Shown: piece by piece, positions 1 to 6,661 of the stretch
How the letters are laid out: each line of letters starts with the position of its first letter
Numbering within the stretch: position 1 is the stretch's first letter
NCBI GenBank assembly: GCA_964472295.1
Contig: CAYYJQ010000001.1
Location: 62,001-126,000 of the forward strand
DNA length: 64,000 bases
Reading direction: 5' to 3'
From: JAJRZX01 sp964472295
GTDB taxonomy: Bacteria; Desulfobacterota; GWC2-55-46; JADFVP01
Position numbers and translations under genes: made by a program
Notes under the pieces: model-generated
Seen by the model: the letters and a program-made list of their open reading frames with translations, nothing else
What the model was told of the DNA's origin: nothing
The model's database searches: none

Positions 1-264
1 GTCGCCAGGTGAGAGCCTGTATTTCTTGTTTATTGCTATATATCTCTCGCTGAGGCCCGGCCCATGACAGGAAAAACAGGAGGGCTCCCTTGTATAGTCA
101 ATGGAGTACTTCCTCTCCCCGTTATGACACTTTACGCAACGCGGCTCGCCTGTAACGCTATCGTAGTCGTCAGGAGCCGGAGGGAGCGCGGAGGCCGCCC
201 CTGTATACATCAGGGCGAAAAAGACGGAGAGTACCGTTATAAAAAGCAGATAACTTCTACGCAA
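1..264 (-). CDS. Multihaem c-type cytochrome, N-terminal part (cut by window edge)
   Basis: Eighty-eight residues are visible before the left edge ends the frame. The start is TTG at 264, because GAGGTAAGG lies just before it and the previous gene stops nine bases upstream. The product begins with a basic then hydrophobic segment that looks like a signal peptide (LLFITVLSVFFALM). Two haem-binding motifs follow, CVKCH near residue 48 and CFSCH near residue 67, so it should be an exported c-type cytochrome with at least two haems. It would be translated directly after the monohaem cytochrome gene in the same operon. The total haem number and family cannot be known from this part. Confidence 0.75.
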   Translation of the reverse strand, partial: MRRSYLLFITVLSVFFALMYTGAASALPPAPDDYDSVTGEPRCVKCHNGERKYSIDYTREPSCFSCHGPGLSERYIAINKKYRLSPGD

Positions 265-272
265 CCTTACCT

Positions 273-800
273 CTATTCTCTTTTCGCGGTAGCCGGTGCA
301 CCGGCATGACTTATCGGCGCGAGCCCCTCTCGCGCCCGGCCCTTTCTCTCAAGTGCTCTTACATAGGAGAGGACGTCCCACCTCTCTTTCTCGCTGAGTA
401 TGCCAGCCCACCTCGGCATGGCCATGGCCTCTCCACCTATCTTCCTCTGAATGCCCTCGCTTATTGATTTAAAGAGCTTCTCGTCAGACTTTGCCATGCG
501 TTTACTATCATGAACAAAGTCAGCGGGGTGGGGAGTAATGGCCGTTCCCACGGGACCATCGCCGTAACCGCGCCTTCCATGACAGTAATGACAGTACTTG
601 TCATAGATAAGCTTCCCGGCCAGGGGGTCTCCACGCCTGGCCTTCTCAAAGGGCACGCCGCCGGATTGCCCTGCCGAAACCATGGCAGGGGGCAAAGCAA
701 GAACAAGCAGACATGTGAGCAGACATAACCCCCGAATCAGCCATTGCCCTGTAACAGTGTCGAATCCGCCACAGCGCCCTTTTGGATCTAATCTCATCAT
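273..800 (-). CDS. Monohaem class I cytochrome c, exported
   Basis: The protein has 175 residues. A hydrophobic export segment lies at about 22-43, followed by one haem site, CHYCH at 70-74, and a likely axial methionine at 128 in MAMPRW, the usual pattern of small class I cytochromes c (His/Met ligation). It would carry electrons in the periplasm. It lies 16 bases after the prolyl isomerase gene, so both are probably one transcript that continues into the truncated cytochrome. The N-terminus is long for a signal peptide and no strong ribosome site precedes ATG at 800, so the true start could be a little further in. The partner oxidase or reductase is not in view. Confidence 0.85.
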   Translation of the reverse strand: MMRLDPKGRCGGFDTVTGQWLIRGLCLLTCLLVLALPPAMVSAGQSGGVPFEKARRGDPLAGKLIYDKYCHYCHGRRGYGDGPVGTAITPHPADFVHDSKRMAKSDEKLFKSISEGIQRKIGGEAMAMPRWAGILSEKERWDVLSYVRALERKGRAREGLAPISHAGAPATAKRE

Positions 801-816
801 AGCCGCTCTATAGGGG

Positions 817-1848
817 TCAAATCTTCCTCAGGTACTCTATTTTGGCTTTCTTGCGAAGATCCTTTATCCACTTCGACCAGCGGGCATTAAACTCCTTTGA
901 AACGAGCTCGGACCTCAGCCTCTTGAGGTTCAGCTCCTTGAACTTCTTCTGTCTCGATGGCCTCTTGCCCTCAAGTTTAAAGACATGAAGGCCGTATATG
1001 CTCATAACGGGCTTGGATATCTCACCAACCTTCAGACCGGAGACCGCCGTCTCTATATCAGGCAGCAGACTGCCTTCATGCATCCAGCCCATATCACCGC
1101 CTTTGGCGGCGCTGGCGGCCTGCGAGTGCTTCTTCGCAAGACCGGCAAAGTCAGCGCCCTTTCGCGCCTTCTCGGCCAAGTCATAGACCTTTTTCTTTGC
1201 CGCCATCCAGACCCTCTGGCTGGCCCCGGGGTCAACCTTGATGAGTATGCCCCTTAAGTGCAACTGCGCGGGTTCAACAAATTTATCAAGGTGCGTGTCG
1301 TAATAATGCCTCAAGTACTTGTCCGTGACAAGGGCCTCGGCCTCTTTTTGCATCTTCTCGGCTGTATCCCTTCTCACCCTTGTAACGACAGTATTGAACC
1401 TGAGTTCGTCTCTCAGGTCGTCCATGGTCATATTACTGCGCTTCAGGACTTCCTCGACCGTGTCTCCCGGGCGTAGTCTTTTCTTCAGTTTCTTGAGCGC
1501 CTCTTCAAACTCCTTGTCCGTAATCCTGTCTTCCTTGCGAGAGACGGCAAGATCAAAAATAATCTGATTATTGATGAGCTTCTCAAGTGTCTCTTTTCTT
1601 ATGGCACGAAAACGCCTGTCAGAGACAGTAGTATGAAAGCTCTTCATGGGCATGACATTGCTCACGGCGATCCTGAGGTTTTCCTCGGTTATTTCCTTTC
1701 CGTTTACGCGGACTACGGGGTCCTTGATGGTGCGGATTAAGGGGAGAGTCTTTGGTCTTATCTCAGTAGACATGGCGGAACTGCCTATAAAGAGGGCCGC
1801 CATCACCCCTCCCACAATAAGTAAGGGGCGTCTTAAGGACATTGTCAT
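817..1848 (-). CDS. SurA/PrsA-like parvulin peptidyl-prolyl isomerase
   Basis: The protein has 343 residues: an export signal at about 1-26, a helical SurA-N-like region at about 40-170 and one parvulin rotamase domain at about 193-295 (GGDMGWMHEGSL and FKLEGKRP are typical). Such proteins fold or escort proteins crossing the periplasm. GAGG lies eight bases before ATG at 1848. A promoter lies about 65 bases upstream. The gene heads the transcript with two cytochrome genes and lies next to a tetrahaem cytochrome, so it may assist folding of these exported haem proteins (inference). E. coli SurA has two rotamase domains; this protein has one. Confidence 0.85.
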   Translation of the reverse strand: MTMSLRRPLLIVGGVMAALFIGSSAMSTEIRPKTLPLIRTIKDPVVRVNGKEITEENLRIAVSNVMPMKSFHTTVSDRRFRAIRKETLEKLINNQIIFDLAVSRKEDRITDKEFEEALKKLKKRLRPGDTVEEVLKRSNMTMDDLRDELRFNTVVTRVRRDTAEKMQKEAEALVTDKYLRHYYDTHLDKFVEPAQLHLRGILIKVDPGASQRVWMAAKKKVYDLAEKARKGADFAGLAKKHSQAASAAKGGDMGWMHEGSLLPDIETAVSGLKVGEISKPVMSIYGLHVFKLEGKRPSRQKKFKELNLKRLRSELVSKEFNARWSKWIKDLRKKAKIEYLRKI

Positions 1849-1909
1849 CTAATTTTCCTCCATCTTATTTTAAGTGGCACTCTTGTGAAGTAAAAAGCCC
1901 AAGATGATA

Positions 1910-1938
1910 ATTATACAGCACAATTTTATTATTGTTAA
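1910..1938 (-). promoter_or_regulatory. Predicted sigma-70 type promoter for the isomerase/cytochrome operon
   Basis: On the minus strand a -35 TTAACA (1933-1938) is followed after 17 bases by a perfect -10 TATAAT (1910-1915). It sits in a very AT-rich stretch between the terminator at about 2017-2054 and the isomerase start at 1848. Confidence 0.6.
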
Positions 1939-2016
1939 ATAAAATAAGTATTACCGTGGAATTAAAATTTTTTAACGTCTCTCAGGCACCCATTTTTGGG
2001 CCCGGAGATAGTTAAT

Positions 2017-2054
2017 AAAAAAAAGAGGGCCGGAAAAATCCGGCCCCCTTTTTT
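2017..2054. terminator. Bidirectional intrinsic terminator
   Basis: A GC-rich stem (GGGCCGGA pairing with TCCGGCCC, loop AAAA) is flanked by a run of A on the left and a run of T on the right, so it can stop transcription on both strands. For the minus strand it ends the tetrahaem cytochrome transcript about 20 bases after its stop codon, which makes that gene monocistronic. Confidence 0.85.
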
Positions 2055-2074
2055 GTCTTCTGAAGTGATGCAAC

Positions 2075-3064
2075 TTACTTGTCGTGGCAGGTTCTGCAAA
2101 CGCCGGAACCCATGTTACCGCCGACCCTTCTCAGGAAGACACCGTCACCGATGTTAAGACCTGTGAAGTTACCAAGGGAGTCCTTGGTGTACTCGGGGTA
2201 ACTACCATTGCTGAAGTGAGGGTCATGACAGCTGGAGCACTCAACGTTGCCGCTCGTGGTGTTGTCAGACCTGAGGAGATCGCCGATGGTGGCTGTGGAG
2301 GAGATGAAACCTGATACAGCCCAGTTGTTCTGCGTCACCCAGCCAAAGTAAGCCGTGGTATTATTGAGACCAGCAGAGAGGTTGATTGTGCTGATGGTCG
2401 TGTTGGAGGCCCTGAGAGAGGCCTTGGTGCCACCGCTGTAAGGCACGTTAACAGGATGGTCGTTGGTAAGGTCTGTGCCGAGGTTTACCCTGGCGAAACC
2501 GGGGTCAGTGTTGAAGTTGTTGGTACCAAGAAGCACAGTACCGTCATCCCAGAAGGTCCAGCCCTGAGCTGTGGTGCCAAGGCCGCCCTTACCAGGCGCG
2601 TTTACAAGGTTGTCAAAGGTGGTTACACCATCATGACAGGAAAGACAGGCAAGTGAAGCGGAGCCGGCCTTGACCGTGCTTACGGTGGTGCCGGCGATGG
2701 TCGTGCCATAAGCCTGGTAGCTTGCGGAGTTCGGCATGTTCCTGTTCCAGAGAGGCCTGGCGTCCTTGTTGGAGTGGTGAGGCGTATGACAGAATACGCA
2801 TATCTGCGTGGTGCCTGTCACGGCGCCGGCCGCGGTGCCGTCGTTCCTTGTGCCAAGGTGATGGCTGAAGGCGCCGAGGTTATGCCTTGACTGTACAACA
2901 CCGTTGGCCGCGAGGCCCGGGGTGTAGCTGTCGATGGTTCCTGTGGTCATGTCTACGCCGCTTGTACCTGTCTCACCGGCCTGGTAGGTGGTGGCGGCAC
3001 TGGCGTGGCCGGCGTAAAAGAGGCCCATGGTTGCCGCTATGGCGATGGCTAAAAATCTTTTCAT
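2075..3064 (-). CDS. Secreted tetrahaem c-type cytochrome (doubled CXXCH / OmcE-like family)
   Basis: The protein has 329 residues with a signal peptide ending near AGHASA (residue 23). Four haem sites are seen: CVFCH (89-93), CLSCH (140-144), CSSCH (276-280) and CRTCH (323-327), the last almost at the C-terminus. Histidines outside the motifs that are shared with the paralogue at 6662-7696 are H61 (RHNLG), the TPH and DPH histidines and H203 (NDHPV), enough for bis-His ligation of four haems. GAAAGGAG precedes the ATG. The gene has its own consensus promoter, a structured leader with a terminator, and a strong terminator after it. The motif order and spacing recall tetrahaem filament cytochromes of Geobacter (OmcE type); this is inference from memory, not a database match. 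Length is larger than I expect for OmcE itself. Confidence 0.85.
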   Translation of the reverse strand: MKRFLAIAIAATMGLFYAGHASAATTYQAGETGTSGVDMTTGTIDSYTPGLAANGVVQSRHNLGAFSHHLGTRNDGTAAGAVTGTTQICVFCHTPHHSNKDARPLWNRNMPNSASYQAYGTTIAGTTVSTVKAGSASLACLSCHDGVTTFDNLVNAPGKGGLGTTAQGWTFWDDGTVLLGTNNFNTDPGFARVNLGTDLTNDHPVNVPYSGGTKASLRASNTTISTINLSAGLNNTTAYFGWVTQNNWAVSGFISSTATIGDLLRSDNTTSGNVECSSCHDPHFSNGSYPEYTKDSLGNFTGLNIGDGVFLRRVGGNMGSGVCRTCHDK

Positions 3065-3115
3065 TTTCGTTGCTCCTTTCGTTCTCGCTTAATGTTTTTC
3101 ATGTTTGCGTTCGAA

Positions 3116-3227
3116 GAGGTTTTTTTGCACAAAAAAAACCTCCAACAACTGCCGTTCAACTGTCGGCAGCATTGAGGCATCCATCGCCTTAGATTCCTAA
3201 TATGACCCGCCATGAGCCCAGGAACCT
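3116..3227 (-). promoter_or_regulatory. Structured leader with attenuator upstream of tetrahaem cytochrome
   Basis: Read on the minus strand from the promoter: an eight-pair stem (AGGTTCCT at 3220-3227 with AGGAATCT at 3191-3198) encloses the box GGGCTCATGGCGGGTC (3204-3219). GCCTCAAT and an intrinsic terminator follow: CCTC and CTGCCG pair with CGGCAG and GAGG, then eight T (3131-3177). The GAGG plus T-run can instead pair with AAAAAAACCTC further down (3116-3142), a mutually exclusive hairpin. The same box, a following hairpin and a terminator occur upstream of the diguanylate cyclase at 23803-23875. It was not recognised as a known riboswitch class. Confidence 0.6.
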
Positions 3228-3240
3228 TATGTTAATTTTT

Positions 3241-3268
3241 ATTATACAGAAAAATTAAATCCTGTCAA
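3241..3268 (-). promoter_or_regulatory. Consensus sigma-70 promoter of the tetrahaem cytochrome
   Basis: A perfect -35 TTGACA (3263-3268) and a perfect -10 TATAAT (3241-3246) are separated by 16 bases on the minus strand. Transcription would begin near 3233, just before the structured leader. Confidence 0.75.
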
Positions 3269-3314
3269 GAGAAAATTAATGCGTTTTTAATAAAAATCGT
3301 AATCGCATCTTAAG

Positions 3315-3392
3315 GGATGTCTGACTGATTCAGGCTTTGCGCGGCATTATGAAAGCGCGGGCATTTTCAGAACCTTATAAGTCATTGAAAAT
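3315..3392 (+). repeat. Degenerate copy (E) of the dispersed hairpin repeat
   Basis: The stretch matches the first half of the repeat seen at 18114, 29538, 32127 and 62304: GTCTGA-n-TTCAG, a GC hairpin, then GGCATTTTC and TAAGTCATTGAAAAT. The palindrome and second stem are partly decayed. The rest of 3393-3657 shows no convincing gene; a 92-codon minus frame here runs through this repeat and looks spurious. Confidence 0.5.
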
Positions 3393-3657
3393 CTTAGGAG
3401 AAAAAGTCGGCGTGTTCCGGCCTGCCCGGGCACAGTGTCAGGGGCCTTCTTTGTGTCATGGAGGTCATATATATAATGAAGGCCCCAAAAATTCAATCCT
3501 CTCGACCTAAAGCCCTTGGACGTAAAAGCGCCCTTGGACGCAAAGCGCCCCCACCTGAAAGGGCGGGGGCGTGGATTTTTTTCATAATAGGCTTCAGACC
3601 AGTGGCAACTGGTTAACACATCCATGTCGGAGGCAACAAGTTTAAGGCAGGCCTTTA

Positions 3658-3682
3658 CCCCCCCTTGCCCCCCTGCCCCCCC
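3658..3682 (-). other. G-tract run just after the NHL gene
   Basis: On the minus strand, within 11 bases of the NHL stop codon, three long G runs (7, 6 and 7 bases) are separated by CA and CAA and preceded by a CCCC-TGTAA-GGGG hairpin. This could form a G-quadruplex or act as a transcript 3' end, but no T-run follows. Confidence 0.4.
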
Positions 3683-3692
3683 TTACAGGGGA

Positions 3693-4775
3693 TTACTTTT
3701 TCTTGCCCTTGCCGGCGGCCTCCCTCTCCTGGTGCTTCTTGCCGAGAAACTCGTAGACATCAACGCGCTCATTCCATGAGTCCGTCACATATATATAGTC
3801 ATCCTTGTCTATGGATATGCCCACGGGCAGGATCATCTGCCCCCTGCCGTTGCCATATCCTCCAAAGGCCATTAAGACTTTACCTTCGTCGTCGAAAATC
3901 TGGACGTTATTAAAGGCAGCGTCAACAACATAAATATGCCCCTCGCTGTCAATCGCTATACCCTTGGGCCGCGCGAACTCACCTGGCGCGTCGCCGAACC
4001 GCCCGTAACTATAAAGAAACCGGCCCTCAGTGTCAAAGACCTGCACCCTGGCGTTCATGGTATCCACCACGTATATATTGCCCTTGGAGTCCACTGTTAT
4101 ATTCGAGGGGAAGTTAAAGGAGCCTTCCTCCTTGCCTCTCTCTCCTATCTTCTTTATATACTTCAGGGTCTTAAGATCAAAGACCTGGACGTGATGAAGG
4201 TGAGTATCAACAACGTAGAGCCTGCCCCTCTCGTTATCCACGGCCATGCCCGTGGGCTGCTTGAAGGGTATGCCAGGCCTGAGGTACTTCATGAGCCGCC
4301 CCTTGTTGTCAAGTACGGACACCTGGTCGGACCTCGTATCAGAGACAAATATCCTGCCCATGTTATCGCTTACAACACCTATGGGCTTGAAGAAGATACG
4401 CGTACCCGCTGAACTCACGGAAGAGACCTTCTTCTTATTGAGGTCATATATGAAGACATCGGCATGGGCCGTATCCGTGATAAGCACCCTGCCGTCCTTG
4501 TCAACAAATATGCTGTTGGGCTTTCTCATGGTAAAGGAGGTATCCGCTCCGAGCACAACGCTTCCCACCACAGAGGCCCCCTTGATGTCCCTGGCGCTGT
4601 GAAAGGACCGTACGTACTTTATCCGCGGCGGGTCAGGTGGGCCCGGCCAGACAATGTCCGGCTGCTTTGGCGGAGCGCAACTTATGACAAGCAACGGAAC
4701 AGCGAGCACCAATATGCCCTTAAGTACCCTCAACATGCTCTTTCTTCTATGTTCAGACAATCTCACTGGCTCCAT
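3693..4775 (-). CDS. NHL-repeat beta-propeller lipoprotein
   Basis: The protein has 360 residues. A lipobox (LLVISC) lies after a hydrophobic segment, so it should be lipidated and face the periplasm or cell surface. About six propeller blades follow, each with a pattern such as PxGIAIDSEGHIYVVD and VQVFD. The C-terminus is basic and lysine-rich. Such propellers bind proteins or peptides; they lack recognisable catalytic residues. It lies between the trihaem and tetrahaem cytochromes. In Geobacter, filament cytochrome genes are commonly next to NHL propeller and prolyl isomerase genes, so a role in assembly or anchoring is plausible (inference). A second ATG at 4736 gives a more ordinary signal peptide and may be the real start. 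Confidence 0.85.
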   Translation of the reverse strand: MEPVRLSEHRRKSMLRVLKGILVLAVPLLVISCAPPKQPDIVWPGPPDPPRIKYVRSFHSARDIKGASVVGSVVLGADTSFTMRKPNSIFVDKDGRVLITDTAHADVFIYDLNKKKVSSVSSAGTRIFFKPIGVVSDNMGRIFVSDTRSDQVSVLDNKGRLMKYLRPGIPFKQPTGMAVDNERGRLYVVDTHLHHVQVFDLKTLKYIKKIGERGKEEGSFNFPSNITVDSKGNIYVVDTMNARVQVFDTEGRFLYSYGRFGDAPGEFARPKGIAIDSEGHIYVVDAAFNNVQIFDDEGKVLMAFGGYGNGRGQMILPVGISIDKDDYIYVTDSWNERVDVYEFLGKKHQEREAAGKGKKK

Positions 4776-4997
4776 TTTTTATCTCTACTCCCTGTTCTTC
4801 TATTAGACGTCCCTAAACGTTAAGTGCCCATAAAGTAAACATTTTTTGAAGGCGCCAATTACACCATCCACACCTTGAACGGGCAAAATTTTACTACGCA
4901 CAGGCACATTAGTCAAGCATAAGGAAGGGGCAACTGGAAAAAATAACAGAACCCGGGAATAACAGGCCCCCAATGGACTGGGTGGGCCCTTGCAAGA

Positions 4998-5633
4998 CTA
5001 CCTCCAGCGCTCCTTCTCAAGGGAACGTCCCTTCAGTATCATGTGACACCTCAGGCAGTTTGCCCTGGGCCAGAAATCAAAGGCCACCTTGCCGTGACAC
5101 CTTCCGCACCACTTGCCCTGCCAAATCTCGTCCATGGTTATGGGGTTGGCCCCGGCCTCGGCAAGGAATATCTTTGGGTGGCAGTTACTGCATTTGAGCC
5201 AGTACGTATGTATGGAGTGAGGGAAGATGACATTGGCCATGAGTGGGACCTTTGCCTCGATGAAAACATTCAGGTCAAGGGGCGGCTTTTCCTTGTCTGC
5301 GTCCTTTGGGTCGAGGGTCCCGCGCGGGTTTATGAACCCGCCCATCACAGAGGCCGTCCAGTTCACTCGGCCCTCGGTGTCCTTTGGAAGGTCCTTAAGG
5401 GCAGGAAGGTCTCCTGGCTGGGGATGAATGGAGGCCCTCCCCACCACGCTCTTGAAGAACTGGTCGTAATAATCGGTCATGTGTTTCCCGGCCTTCTTTT
5501 CCTCGGCCTTCTTGGTGCCCGCATCAAGGTTGAGGAGATAATCGGCCTTTGGGCCGCAACCCTGAAGAAAGGCGACAAGAGTTATGGTTACGATAAAAAG
5601 CGTTGCGCTCCTGATTCTCACGATACCCTTCAC
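4998..5633 (-). CDS. Trihaem c7-type cytochrome lipoprotein
   Basis: The protein has 211 residues. A lipobox at residue 26 (LQGC) follows a short signal. The N-terminal half is charged and has no haem. The C-terminal half holds three haem sites: CSNCH (148-152), CGRCH (176-180) and CLRCH (193-197), preceded by the ligand histidines of FPHSIHTYWLKC. This arrangement fits the c(7)-type trihaem domain often found near outer-surface cytochromes. As a lipoprotein it could pass electrons between periplasm and outer membrane cytochromes (inference). It lies 220 bases upstream of the NHL gene on the same strand. Confidence 0.85.
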   Translation of the reverse strand: MKGIVRIRSATLFIVTITLVAFLQGCGPKADYLLNLDAGTKKAEEKKAGKHMTDYYDQFFKSVVGRASIHPQPGDLPALKDLPKDTEGRVNWTASVMGGFINPRGTLDPKDADKEKPPLDLNVFIEAKVPLMANVIFPHSIHTYWLKCSNCHPKIFLAEAGANPITMDEIWQGKWCGRCHGKVAFDFWPRANCLRCHMILKGRSLEKERWR

Positions 5634-5827
5634 ATGACCCCCAAGACGCCTATAAGGGCGCGGTGGGGGTTGAATTGATTATTTCCTGATTTTCCGACCT
5701 CTTTCCAATAGTGTTACTATAAAAAAACCTTTTTTGTCAAGGCGTTATGCTCAAGGATAGAAAACTCCCAAGGGCCAGGACGGAAAGTGCCCGCCCCGCC
5801 CAGCCCTTTCCCCTACCCGCGCGCCCG

Positions 5828-6505
5828 TCAGGGCCAGACCCCTTCCCTGAGGACCTTGCATACCTCTTCCACGCCTACCTCGTGAAAATCAATGTAGAAC
5901 TGGCTTACAGAGAAAAAGACCTCTGGCACAAGGGGGCAGACTACCTCGCGGGTCTCTTTTAGCGCCCCCACCCGCCTTACGGCCTCGTCTGAGCCCACTG
6001 GCACCGCGGCTGTGATGGCCACGGCGCCAGAGGCGCGGGCCGCATACACAGCGCATGTCATGGTAGCGCCCGTGGCAAGGCCGTCGTCAACGATAATTAC
6101 GTTCCTCCCCCTCATGGGCATCATATCCTTAACGGCCCTGTACGCCGCAAGCCTCTCTCTCATCATGGCAAGGGCCCTGGTCTTCTCTTCCTCGACCCAG
6201 GCCTCTGTAATTCCGGTAATGGAGCGACACGCACTATCAAGGTAGAGCTCCCCTCCCTCACTGACGGCCCCGATGGCGAACTCCCTGTTACCCGGCGCAC
6301 CTATCTTGGCAACAGAGAGGACATCAAGGTCCGCGCCAAGGGCGCGGGCCACCTCCGCGGCGGGTATCACACCGCCCCTTGGAAGCCCGAGCACAAGAGG
6401 GTCATGGCCCCTGTACGACTCAAGTTCATGGGCAAGGACCTCTCCGGCCTCCTTCCTGTCCCTGTAAAGTTTCACTGTTCTATCCAGATTCCACGCCACT
6501 GTCAT
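5828..6505 (-). CDS. Phosphoribosyltransferase-family protein
   Basis: The PRPP-binding loop is clear (VIIVDDGLATGATM), and an N-terminal LGLPRGGVIPAAEVA motif matches the stand-alone PRTase-like family with sequence pattern VLGLPRGGVPVA. From ATG at 6505 it has 225 residues; the longer frame to 6565 adds 20 residues that are not family-like. The substrate is unknown. Such genes are widespread, often without a nearby purine gene, and sometimes next to hydrolases. Here it sits between cytochrome genes on the same strand; whether it shares their role or is only a neighbour cannot be told. Confidence 0.75.
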   Translation of the reverse strand: MTVAWNLDRTVKLYRDRKEAGEVLAHELESYRGHDPLVLGLPRGGVIPAAEVARALGADLDVLSVAKIGAPGNREFAIGAVSEGGELYLDSACRSITGITEAWVEEEKTRALAMMRERLAAYRAVKDMMPMRGRNVIIVDDGLATGATMTCAVYAARASGAVAITAAVPVGSDEAVRRVGALKETREVVCPLVPEVFFSVSQFYIDFHEVGVEEVCKVLREGVWP

Positions 6506-6661
6506 GGGAATGAGAGAGAAACAAACACCGGTCTGAGACCCTGTATGCAGGGCCTGACATGACAAAAAGGCTCTTTTTATAGTCTTTGAATAAGGAAAAA
6601 TGCCTGAAAAGGGGAACTAACGAATGAGAGGTCTCCGAGGGGAACGCGGTCACGGAAAGGC

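Noticed and set aside
3131..3227. GEMM-type cyclic-di-GMP or fluoride riboswitch in the cytochrome leader
   Set aside because: The GEMM hallmark GCAAAGCC and its GAAA tetraloop helix are missing, and GGCGATGG alone is not enough for the fluoride class because the other conserved segments do not align.
3347..3625. 92-codon minus-strand reading frame
   Set aside because: It runs through the decayed repeat copy E and short local repeats, has no family-like motif, ribosome site or signal, so it looks spurious.
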